Source of the DNA: Thermoanaerobaculia bacterium
GTDB taxonomy: Bacteria; Acidobacteriota; Thermoanaerobaculia; Thermoanaerobaculales; Sulfomarinibacteraceae
Length of the DNA: 42,959 nucleotides
Assembly (NCBI GenBank): GCA_027061805.1
Contig: JAMOWA010000038.1
Coordinates: 1 to 42,959 of the forward strand
Reading direction: 5' to 3'
Positions 30,790 through 38,135 of the stretch are shown piece after piece. A program made the translations under genes and the position numbers. Numbering within the stretch: the stretch's first letter is position 1; each line of letters starts with the position of its first letter. The notes under the pieces are model-generated. The model saw nothing but the letters and a program-made list of their open reading frames with translations, did not search any database and was not told where the DNA came from.

Positions 30790-31206
30790 CCGGCCCCTCT
30801 CCCGTCGACCATACCAGAGGCGCAACAATTCCAGTGCTCCGATGGTCACCCACCTCGCACCACGGAAATCCGATGCCAATGTCCGTCCGGTACCCTCTCT
30901 GCGTACCGATCCGGAATCCGCCCCACCATCCAGTCACACACCATCAGCACACCGGCACGATCGACCCCGAGGCGGACGGGACCCGGAACCACCTCCTCGA
31001 GGACCTCCTGATCCCGGAACACGTGGCGGCGACCGGACACGTCAGGGAGACCGGAGGGGCCTCACACGCCGGGCCGCGCGACACCCTCACGGGAGATCCC
31101 GACCTCATGGACGGGCCGCGGGCGGTCATCGTCGTCCCGGAGGAGGTCGTACCCTTTCCAGATGTGGACATCCTCCCCCTGGAACCCCTCGGGGAATGAT
31201 CCGACA
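30790..31206. other. Interval with a possible small ORF or gene fragment
   Basis: No recognised gene. On the plus strand an open frame runs to a stop at 31199 (candidate ATG 30879, 106 aa). From about 30950 its third codon positions are strongly G/C (about 80%) and the translation (HLLEDLLIPEHVAATGHVRE, VIVVPEEVVPFPDVDILPLE) looks protein-like. No ribosome binding site or family was found. It could be the tail of a decayed gene. It ends 7 bases before the convergent DUF4136 gene. Confidence 0.3.
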
Positions 31207-31722
31207 TCAGCGCGGGGGATACCTGTCGAAGATCAGCGCGATGGCGTCCTCCAGGATGCGGGCGTTCCTCCGGGGGTCCGCCGAGAGCCCCACCCTGGCG
31301 AGCCCCCTCCACACGAGCTGGTTGGTCCGGGCGTCCACCAGGTCGATCACCAGGGAGCCCACCGGCACGTCGCTCACGTAGGAGGTGGCACCCCCAATAC
31401 CGCCATACCACCCCCACCCGTAGCCCCACCCCCAGTTCACCGTGTTGATCTGCCTGTGGACGCGGGTCCTGGCGACGATGGCCACCAGGAGGTCGGGGTT
31501 CGTGTCCGTCCTGTGGAGCCCCCGTGCCGTGAGACGGTTCAGGACCGCCGCGCGCGCCCTCTGCTGCATGAAGGCATCCAGGCCCCTGGGGCGCCCGATG
31601 AAATCGAAGGTGGCGTATCTCGAGAAATCCACGGACGGATCGAAATCCGAGTACGCCTTGATGGTGTTGCATCCCGCGGCCAGTAGAACCATTCCCAGCA
31701 CGACCGGAATCAACCGTCTCAT
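31207..31722 (-). CDS. DUF4136 lipoprotein
   Basis: A protein of 171 aa. MRRLIPVVLGMVLLAAGCNT is a lipoprotein signal with lipobox LAAGC. The rest matches the DUF4136 pattern: SDFDPSVDFSRYATFDF, a helical segment AAVLNRLTARGLHRTDTNPD, LLVAIVARTRVHRQ, VGSLVIDLVDARTNQLVWRG and the closing IALIFDRYPPR. An aromatic-glycine loop (WGWGYGWGWYGG) is typical of the family. The function is unknown; members are periplasmic-facing lipoproteins. GGGAGGG lies 3-9 bases before the ATG. The next gene upstream on this strand is the SYLF protein, 121 bases away, with a strong inverted repeat between them. Confidence 0.9.
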   Translation of the reverse strand: MRRLIPVVLGMVLLAAGCNTIKAYSDFDPSVDFSRYATFDFIGRPRGLDAFMQQRARAAVLNRLTARGLHRTDTNPDLLVAIVARTRVHRQINTVNWGWGYGWGWYGGIGGATSYVSDVPVGSLVIDLVDARTNQLVWRGLARVGLSADPRRNARILEDAIALIFDRYPPR

Positions 31723-31749
31723 GAACCCTCCCCGGGAGCTTTCTCCCCT

Positions 31750-31807
31750 GCCAGCCGGATCACGGGTCGCCACTCCCTCCGTCTCGACGGAGACCCTTCC
31801 GGCTGGC
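31750..31807. terminator. Nested inverted repeat between SYLF and DUF4136 genes
   Basis: Outer arms are a perfect 10-bp match (31750-31759 with 31798-31807). Inside lie ctccgt-ctcg-acggag (31777-31792) and gggtc/gaccc (31764-31768 with 31792-31796). The structure follows the SYLF gene on the minus strand by 36 bases. There is no T-tract, so it may be a Rho-linked or processing structure rather than a classical terminator. Confidence 0.5.
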
Positions 31808-31843
31808 TGACACCCCGACCCGCCTCACCTGGCGATGGGAATG

Positions 31844-32437
31844 TCACCTGTTGAGCTTGTCGTTCTTCCAGTACCTGGTCCCGGCGATGTCCACGTGAGC
31901 CATCAGCCCGGCCTCCGTGAGCTGGTACACCGCCATGCCGTTCCGGAAATCGGTCTTCGCATTGGCTCCTTCCGTCCCCGCGACCGCCTGGGCGGTGGCA
32001 TCCGCCTCCCACCCCCTGTTCACGAAATTGTCGAAGGTCGCCCTGTCCGCGAAGAGGAACACCACCTGGTACTTCTGGCCGCCGAGCCCCAGGCCGATTC
32101 CCACGGTGCCCATCTTCATGTAGATCCGCTCGCCGGTATCCTTCCGGACGGCCACCCCGTTCCCACCGCCGCCCGAGATGCCAAGCGCCAGCTTGAGACT
32201 GTCGAAGACCGCATAGCCATAGGCCTTCTCGTACAGGGACTCCGCCTTGGGGCTCCTCTCGAGCAGCCTCCGGAGCGTCTCGGCAGCCATCGCATCGATG
32301 ATGTCCTTCTTGGCCTTCAGCTTGATCTCCTTCTTGGTCGGAGTCTCGCCGGCGTTCACGGGACCGGCAATGCCGGCAAGTACCACCATCGATGCCACGA
32401 GTACACCAGTGACAACCATTGTCGTCCGATCCGTCAT
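31844..32437 (-). CDS. SYLF-domain (YSC84/DUF500) protein
   Basis: A protein of 197 aa. A signal peptide (about 1-29, ending VNAGE) directs it out of the cytosol. The rest is a SYLF domain: SLYEKAYGYAVFDSLKLALG, SGGGGNGVAVRKDTGERIYM, GTVGIGLGLGGQKYQVVFLF, TFDNFVNRGWEADATAQAV and a closing GLMAHVDIAGTRYWKND. Eukaryotic SYLF domains bind phosphoinositides; bacterial members are exported and of unknown function. GGAGG lies 6-10 bases before the ATG at 32437. A TACAAT at 32487-32492 (minus strand) may be its -10 box, giving a leader of about 40 bases. An upstream in-frame ATG at 32500 is less likely because it overlaps that box. Confidence 0.9.
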   Translation of the reverse strand: MTDRTTMVVTGVLVASMVVLAGIAGPVNAGETPTKKEIKLKAKKDIIDAMAAETLRRLLERSPKAESLYEKAYGYAVFDSLKLALGISGGGGNGVAVRKDTGERIYMKMGTVGIGLGLGGQKYQVVFLFADRATFDNFVNRGWEADATAQAVAGTEGANAKTDFRNGMAVYQLTEAGLMAHVDIAGTRYWKNDKLNR

Positions 32438-32740
32438 GCTGAACCTCCATCGGCCCTGAAGCCGTTCCAGCTCGTGGAATGCAGGCATTGTACGGGCCAT
32501 TCCCCCACTCCAGTGGGAGCAACATCACGTTTCCCCCGGTATTCCCACCGGAACACGCCAGCAAAGGGCCGACCGACCCGCGATCGGCAGAGATGTGTCC
32601 GGCACCGGGAAAGGGCGAGGAGGTGAAGAGTGAAGAGAAAGGCCCGGGCGGACCGCCGTACCCCGCAAGCCTGCGCAGGATCGCGGAGGGGCGTCCCGAC
32701 GTCCTCCCGTCCTGACGTCCTCACCCTCCTTCGTTTCACC

Positions 32741-32830
32741 TGAGCCTGTTGCAAAAGTCCTGGATCGAGGAGGATTCCCGCGGCATCGGCCCCCACCCAC
32801 CCGGGAGAATGAACCACGGATTCCACGGAT
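32741..32830 (-). repeat. 90-bp dispersed intergenic repeat, copy 2 (inverted)
   Basis: Its reverse complement aligns without gaps to 3061-3150, 75 of 90 identical. The ATCCGTGGAATCCGTGG end and the CCTCGATCCAGGACT-TTTGCAA end are both present. A partial echo of the latter end, GGTTTTGCAAGCGGCTGA, is at 32911-32928 in the opposite orientation. The two therefore bracket about 190 bases in an inverted-terminal arrangement. The whole gap 32438-33011 has no gene. It also holds a GACGT-rich stretch at 32692-32726. Confidence 0.85.
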
Positions 32831-33011
32831 TTGCTGGATTATGAAGAAGATAGAAAAACCCGGAAATACGTTCGATTTCACGCCTGATCGGTGGGCATGT
32901 ACCCTCAGAGGGTTTTGCAAGCGGCTGACGTTTCACGACAGACCGGCCAGGCACACGGCGGCCGGAACGTCACGGGAGGGTGGGCGAGCGGCGCACCCGG
33001 CTCGCCCGGGG

Positions 33012-34292
33012 CTACCGCACCGGGGGATGCTCCGCAGCGGGCCCTTCCATGGCGGCGATGATCGCCGTACCGCAGGAGTCCGAGAGCACGTTCACCGAGG
33101 TCCGCGCCATGTCCAGGATCCGGTCCACCACGAGGATGAGCCCCACGGCCTCCATGGGAAGCCCCACCGCCGCCAGGATCACCGTGATCGCCACCAGGCT
33201 CGCCGAGGGGATCCCCGCCACACCGATGGAGGTGAGCAGGGCGATGAGCACCATGGTGAACTGCACCCCGAAGCCCACGTGGAGCCCGTAGGCCTGGGCG
33301 ATGAACATGGCGGCCACGCACTCGTACAGCGCGGTGCCGTCCATGTTCACGGTGGCACCCAGGGGCAGCACGAAGGCCACGACCCGGTTGGGCAGCCCGG
33401 CCCGCTTCTCGGCACACTCCATGGTGAGCGGCAGCGTGGCCGAGGAGGAGCTGGTGGAGAAGGCCATGAGCAGCGCCGGGGCCATGGCGCGGTAGAAGGT
33501 GAACGGGTTCTTCACGCCACCGGCAACCCGGAGCAGGATCGGGAGGGTCACGAAGGCGTGGACCAGGAGCGCGACAAGCACCGTGAAGAAGAACCGCAGC
33601 AGCGGTCCGAAGGCCCCGAATCCGGTGGTGGCCACAACCTTGGCCACCAGGCCGAACACGCCCAGCGGGGCAAAGCGCATCACCAGCTCCGTGATCCGCA
33701 TCATCACGTCGAGAACCCCCTGCCAGAAGGAGGTGACCGTTCCCCTCCCGGGCTCGGCGATCCGCGTCAGGAAGTACCCGAACAGCAGGCTGAAGAAGAT
33801 CACCGCGAGCATCTGGCGGTTGTCCGAGGCCGCCGCCAGCACGTTCTCGGGAACCATGCGCAGCAGGATGCCCACCACGTCGCCGGCACCCCGCTCGCCC
33901 ACACGGGCCAGGGTGTCGGCGCTCGCACCCTCCAGCCCGATGACCTCCCCGAGCGGCCGTCCTCCCACGATTCCGGGCCGGACCAGGTTCACCAGCACCA
34001 GGCCGGTGAGGATGGCCAGGAGGCTGGTGGTGAGGTAGTACACGAGCGTGCGGAGCCCCAGGCGCCCCACGGCACCCTCCTCGCCCATTCCGGCCATGCC
34101 CATGATGATGGAGGAGGCGATGAGGGGAACGATGAGCATCTTCAGGGCGTTGAGGAACAGGTCACCGATGAACCCGTAGACCTCCACCAGGGGAACGCCC
34201 AGGACCGCGCCCTCGGGACCGCCGAGCCATCCCGCCAGCACGGCGAGTCCGAGCCCGATCAGGATCTGCCAGTGGAGTGCAAGTCGCTTCAT
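33012..34292 (-). CDS. Dicarboxylate/amino acid:cation symporter (DAACS, GltP/DctA type)
   Basis: A protein of 426 aa in the inner membrane. It should take up glutamate, aspartate or C4-dicarboxylates with Na+ or H+. The re-entrant hairpin HP1 carries AFSTSSSSATLPLTM, and TM7 has NMDGTALYECVAAMFIAQ. HP2 has SIGVAGIPSASLVAIT, and TM8 has VDRILDMARTSVNVLSDSCG. VDRILDMxRTxxNVxGD-type residues with Asp and Arg in TM8 are those that bind the substrate carboxylates and amino group. Loop 3b is long (VRPGIVGGRPLGEVIGLEGA). GGAG lies about 10 bases before the ATG. It is a single gene; its upstream neighbour is a patatin remnant on the other strand. Confidence 0.95.
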   Translation of the reverse strand: MKRLALHWQILIGLGLAVLAGWLGGPEGAVLGVPLVEVYGFIGDLFLNALKMLIVPLIASSIIMGMAGMGEEGAVGRLGLRTLVYYLTTSLLAILTGLVLVNLVRPGIVGGRPLGEVIGLEGASADTLARVGERGAGDVVGILLRMVPENVLAAASDNRQMLAVIFFSLLFGYFLTRIAEPGRGTVTSFWQGVLDVMMRITELVMRFAPLGVFGLVAKVVATTGFGAFGPLLRFFFTVLVALLVHAFVTLPILLRVAGGVKNPFTFYRAMAPALLMAFSTSSSSATLPLTMECAEKRAGLPNRVVAFVLPLGATVNMDGTALYECVAAMFIAQAYGLHVGFGVQFTMVLIALLTSIGVAGIPSASLVAITVILAAVGLPMEAVGLILVVDRILDMARTSVNVLSDSCGTAIIAAMEGPAAEHPPVR

Positions 34293-34370
34293 GCCTCGTT
34301 CTCCCTCGGGGAACCCGCGTACCGGTCCCGCAGATCATCTCAGGCTACCACGGGAGCATACCGCCGGTCC

Positions 34371-34660
34371 CGTGCCGCCGTCCTGTACTCCGCTCTCACT
34401 GTCCTGCTCCCCCGTGTCGTCTCCGCCGCCGGCCCACCGTCCGGAGCCGGGAAGACGAGGAGGTGCCCGCGTCGCGGCCCACGCTGGGATCCTCAAGGTC
34501 CTCGACGAGCTCCGGATCCCCGTGGACGTGATGGCGGGGACCAGCATGGACGCGCTGGTGAGCACGGTCATGGCTGGCGACACGACACTCCAGAGCGCCA
34601 CCGACGGCTCCATCTCGCACTTCCCCGTGGGCGGCTGGCTTCCTGCACCTCCCGGCTCCA
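34371..34660 (+). pseudogene. Remnant of a patatin-like phospholipase gene
   Basis: From about 34453 one frame reads RRGGARVAAHAGILKVLDEL and then RIPVDVMAGTSMDALVS. This is the GGGARGxxHxGVLKxLEE - GTSMGA region of patatin-like phospholipases. The catalytic serine motif GxSxG reads GTSMD and the oxyanion glycines are reduced. A possible signal-peptide piece (VLYSALTVLLPRVVSAAG) lies just upstream in another frame (34374-34430). The frame soon loses homology and the catalytic Asp domain is absent. It is a truncated, frameshifted relic. Confidence 0.7.
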
Positions 34661-34840
34661 CCAACTGGTACGACGAGATCACCGTGGAGATCCTCCCCAT
34701 CGCCCGCCGAGGTTCCCCATCGCTCGCAGCGCTGTGCAAGTGTCTCATTGTATTCCGTCATGGTAATATTTCTGTTGCCGGTCCGATCCGGCCCGGCATT
34801 CCCGGAGGATCCAGCCGGACGAGGTGCGAGGAGGGATGCC

Positions 34841-36226
34841 ATGCGGGAGATTGCCGAGCGTTACGACGTCATCATCGTGGGCGGGGGGCCGGCCTCCCGC
34901 ATCCTCAACAGGTACCTCCACATGTTCCTGCCCGGGATCACCACCCTGGTGATCCGGGACGAGGAGCGGATCGTCAACCACTGCGGTACGCCCTACATCG
35001 TCGAGGGAACCATCCACTGGGAGAAGGGCCTCATCTCCGAGGAGCTGGTGACGCGCTTCGGGACGCCGATCCTCGTGGACCCGGTGGTGGGAGGTGATCC
35101 GGAGGCCCACGTGGTCACGACGGCCTCCGGACGGACCATCGGCTACGGTACGCTGGTCTTCGCCACGGGGACGGACCAGGTGCTCCCCCCCATCCCCGGC
35201 ATCACGCTCGACCGGGTCCTGAAGGTCCGGCGGACCCGGGACCTGGTGACCACGATCCAGAGGTTGAAGGAGGTCGAACACGTGACCGTCCTGGGGGCCG
35301 GGTACATCGGCCTCGAGTTCGCCGTGGCACTCCATCGGCTCGGCAAGCGGGTCACGGTGGTGGAGATGGCCGACCACGTGATGGGGGGCCGCATCGACGT
35401 GGCCATGGCGGAGGCCATCGAGGCCGAGCTGGACGGCATGGGCATCCGGATCCTTCCCGGGCGGAAGGCCACCTGCCTGGAGGGCGAGGGGGCCGTCTGC
35501 GCCGTGGAGATCGAGGATGGAACCCGCATTCCCACCGACGCCGTCCTCTCCGCCGTTGGGGTCCGCCCCCTGGTGGACTACGCCCCCGCCTTCGGCCTCC
35601 AGACCACCCCCGACGGCATCGTCGTGGACGAGTACTTCGCCACCGGTGTGGAGGACGTCCACGCCATCGGGGACTGCATCGAGACGCGCTCGGCCATCAC
35701 GGGGCGGCCCGTCCCGGGCAAGCTGGGCTCCAATGCGGGCCAGATGGCCCGGTTCCTCGGGCTCGGCCTCGCCGGACGGAAGAGGCCCTATCCTGGCGTG
35801 GTGAACGCCGCCGTGACCGTGGTGGGCGACCTCGCGTACGGCGGTGCGGGCCTGTCCGAGGCCGACGCCGAGGCGGAGGGCATCCCCGTGCTCACCACGC
35901 GGGCCACCTCCACCTCCACCTACGAGAACATGCCCCACCCCGAGCCCGTGGAGGTCAAGCTCGTCTACCGCGCCGGGGACCTGCGCCTGCTGGGCGGGGA
36001 GATCCTGGGCCGGTTCAACCCCGCCGGCTTCGTGGAGACCCTGGCCCAGCTCATCGAGCGGGAGGCGACGCTGGAGGACGTGGTCACCATGACCTACTCC
36101 TCCCACCCCGAGCTGACACCGAAGACCTCCAGGCCCTACTTCGTGCGGGCCTCCGAGCCCCTGCTCCGGAACCTGGCCCGCACGGGCAACCTGGATCGAG
36201 ATCATCCCCTGGAGGAGGAACGATGA
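34841..36226 (+). CDS. Pyridine nucleotide-disulfide oxidoreductase (CoA-disulfide reductase/NADH oxidase-like)
   Basis: A protein of 461 aa. YDVIIVGGGPASRIL is the FAD site, with Ser in place of the third Gly. VTVLGAGYIGLEFAVAL is the NAD(P)H site with intact GxGxxG. LVFATGTDQVLPPIPG and VEDVHAIGDCIE are standard FAD-contact motifs. NHCGTPYIVEG has a single Cys placed like the redox Cys of CoA-disulfide reductases and NADH oxidases (xxCGxPY), so a thiol/persulfide or O2 reductase role is likely. The dimerisation domain is at the C-terminus (LKLVYRA..LLGGEILGR). GAGGAGGG precedes the ATG at 34841. TAATAT at 34764-34769 is a possible -10 box. The stop overlaps the next start (ATGA). Confidence 0.88.
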   Translation: MREIAERYDVIIVGGGPASRILNRYLHMFLPGITTLVIRDEERIVNHCGTPYIVEGTIHWEKGLISEELVTRFGTPILVDPVVGGDPEAHVVTTASGRTIGYGTLVFATGTDQVLPPIPGITLDRVLKVRRTRDLVTTIQRLKEVEHVTVLGAGYIGLEFAVALHRLGKRVTVVEMADHVMGGRIDVAMAEAIEAELDGMGIRILPGRKATCLEGEGAVCAVEIEDGTRIPTDAVLSAVGVRPLVDYAPAFGLQTTPDGIVVDEYFATGVEDVHAIGDCIETRSAITGRPVPGKLGSNAGQMARFLGLGLAGRKRPYPGVVNAAVTVVGDLAYGGAGLSEADAEAEGIPVLTTRATSTSTYENMPHPEPVEVKLVYRAGDLRLLGGEILGRFNPAGFVETLAQLIEREATLEDVVTMTYSSHPELTPKTSRPYFVRASEPLLRNLARTGNLDRDHPLEEER

Positions 36227-36786
36227 GCACACCCATCGCACTGATTGCCGGCATCGTGGCAGGCACCGTTCTGACGGGCGCCGTGGTCGTCTGGCTCATG
36301 AGGACCCGCATGCTGGTGGCCCGCCGGAGCCGCCGGAGCTTCGAGGACACCTGTGCCGCCATCGAGACCGTGGTGCTCTCCCACAGGGGCTGGGGGTTCC
36401 CCATCGAGACCTGGAACTTCTTCCGGACCTTCGAGAAGAAGAACGTGGTCCCGGAGAACATCCGGAAGATCAAGGTCTTCTTCGTCTGCAACGCCTCCCA
36501 CGCCTCTCGCGTGATCACCGCCGATCCCTCCATGGCGGGAATGATGCCCTGCTCCTGGGCCGTCTACGAGCTCGACGACGGCAGCGTCTGGGTTTCCAAG
36601 ATGAACATCGGTATGATGGCCGGGATGTTCTCCGGCGTCATCGGCAGGACCATGAAGGAGGTCGCCGAGGCCGACGAGATGTTCCTCCGGCCCGTCCTGG
36701 GGGAGGAGGAGCTCGACCTCGAACGGCTGGAGGCGGCCCCGGAACAGCCAGAGGATGAGACAAGAAATCAGAAGGAGGCCTCATGA
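36223..36786 (+). CDS. DUF302 membrane-anchored protein
   Basis: A protein of 187 aa. One N-terminal transmembrane helix (residues 4-26) is followed by a DUF302 domain (about 38-165). Its features are FEDTCAAIETVVLSHRGW, FFVCNASHASRVITADPSMAG, MPCSWAVYELDDGSVWVSKM and NIGMMAGMFSGVIGRTMKEV. In the family the Cys-x-His and PC motifs are conserved; the function is unknown though these genes often neighbour redox or sulfur genes. Here it lies in a coupled operon after a disulfide-reductase-like flavoprotein and before peptidase T, with ATGA overlaps on both sides. It probably faces the periplasm or sits against the inner membrane. Confidence 0.88.
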   Translation: MSTPIALIAGIVAGTVLTGAVVVWLMRTRMLVARRSRRSFEDTCAAIETVVLSHRGWGFPIETWNFFRTFEKKNVVPENIRKIKVFFVCNASHASRVITADPSMAGMMPCSWAVYELDDGSVWVSKMNIGMMAGMFSGVIGRTMKEVAEADEMFLRPVLGEEELDLERLEAAPEQPEDETRNQKEAS

Positions 36787-38066
36787 GCCAGGTGATCACG
36801 CTCGACATCGACGACCGCAGGAAGCTCCTGGAGCGATTCCTCAGGTACGTGAAGATCGACACCCAGTCCGACGAGAGCTCCACCGCGAGCCCGTCCACGG
36901 AGAAACAGAAGGACCTGGCGCGGGTCCTCGTGGAGGAGCTCCGGGAGCTGGGCGTGGAGGACGCCGCCATGGACGAGTGGGGCTACGTGACGGGAACCGT
37001 CCCGGCCAACCTCCCGGAAGGCGTCACCGGCGTGCCCACCATCGGGCTCATCGCCCACATGGACACCTACTTCTCCACCCCGGGCGGCGGCGTGAAGCCC
37101 CAGGTCATCGAGCGCTACGAGGGCGGCGACATCCCCCTGCCCGGTGACGCCGGTCAGGTCATCACCGTGGCCGAGAACCCCAACCTGGAGCGCTGCATCG
37201 GCGAGACCATCGTCACCTCCGACGGCACCACCCTGCTGGGCGCCGACGACAAGGCCGGCATCGCCGAGATCATGACCGCCGTGGACTGGATGCTGCGCCA
37301 TCCGGAGTTCCACCACCCGAAGGTCCGCATCGCCTTCACCACCGATGAGGAGGTGGGCCGCGGCACCGAGCACTTCGATGTCGAGGCCTTCGGCGCCGAC
37401 TACGCCTACACCCTGGACGGCTCCGACCTGGGCGAGATCGAGGACGAGACCTTCTCGGCCGACTCGGCCGTCGTCACCGTCGAGGGCCACGACGTCCACC
37501 CCGGCTACGCCAAGGACATCCTGGTGAACGCGGTCCGCGTGGCCTCGGCCATCGTGGAGGGGCTGGACGAGCGGTACCTCCCCGAGACCACCGAGAAGCG
37601 CCAGCCCTACCTCCACCCCTACACCATCGCGGGTGACGTCTCGAAGGTGGAGCTCAAGCTCCTGGTCCGGGCCTTCACCGTGGAGGAGCTCCACGAGCGC
37701 GAGGACGCCCTGCGCGAGGTCATCGCCGCCGTGGGCGAGCGCTTCCCCGGCGCGAAGATCGACCTCGCCATCGAGGAGTCCTACCGCAACATGGCCTACA
37801 AGATCGCCGAGGACCCGAAGGTGCTCGAGTACGCGCTGGAGGCCGTGAAGCGCCAAGGCATCGAGCCGAAGCGCCAGGCCATCCGCGGCGGCACCGACGG
37901 CTCACGCCTCTCCTTCATGGGCCTGCTGACCCCCAACATCTGGGCCGGCGGCCAGGCCTTCCACTCGGTGAAGGAGTGGGTCTGCCTGGACTGGATGGCC
38001 AAGGCGGCCGAGACCACGCTGCAGCTCCTCGCCGTCTGGGTGGAGCGGTCGCCGGAAACATCCTGA
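36783..38066 (+). CDS. pepT: Peptidase T (tripeptide aminopeptidase)
   Basis: A protein of 427 aa, a cytosolic M20 di-zinc enzyme that removes the N-terminal residue from tripeptides. Metal ligands appear as AHMDT (His, with Met where HVDT is usual), LLGADDKAG (bridging Asp), TTDEEVGRG (catalytic and ligand Glu), LDGSDLGEIEDETFSA (Asp) and GGQAFHSVKEW (His). RYVKIDTQSD and RGGTDGSRLSFMGLLTPNI are the PepT-specific stretches. The gene starts inside the DUF302 stop codon (ATGA) and GGAGG lies 5-9 bases upstream. It is the last of three coupled genes. Confidence 0.96.
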   Translation: MSQVITLDIDDRRKLLERFLRYVKIDTQSDESSTASPSTEKQKDLARVLVEELRELGVEDAAMDEWGYVTGTVPANLPEGVTGVPTIGLIAHMDTYFSTPGGGVKPQVIERYEGGDIPLPGDAGQVITVAENPNLERCIGETIVTSDGTTLLGADDKAGIAEIMTAVDWMLRHPEFHHPKVRIAFTTDEEVGRGTEHFDVEAFGADYAYTLDGSDLGEIEDETFSADSAVVTVEGHDVHPGYAKDILVNAVRVASAIVEGLDERYLPETTEKRQPYLHPYTIAGDVSKVELKLLVRAFTVEELHEREDALREVIAAVGERFPGAKIDLAIEESYRNMAYKIAEDPKVLEYALEAVKRQGIEPKRQAIRGGTDGSRLSFMGLLTPNIWAGGQAFHSVKEWVCLDWMAKAAETTLQLLAVWVERSPETS

Positions 38067-38089
38067 AGGCACCCGGCCGGCCGGAATCG

Positions 38090-38116
38090 GACAGGGACAC
38101 GATCCCGGTCCCTGTC
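38090..38116. terminator. Hairpin between convergent pepT and repeat-protein genes
   Basis: A 9-bp perfect stem (gacagggac / gtccctgtc) with a 9-base loop in the 69-base gap between two convergent stop codons. No T-tract on either side. It could serve both transcripts. Confidence 0.5.
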
Positions 38117-38135
38117 ACGAATGCGTGCCCGCCCA

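Noticed and set aside
32982-33007. 8-bp inverted repeat just after the symporter gene as terminator
   Set aside because: Loop of 10 bases, no T-tract, and only 4 bases after the stop; too weak to call in GC-rich DNA.
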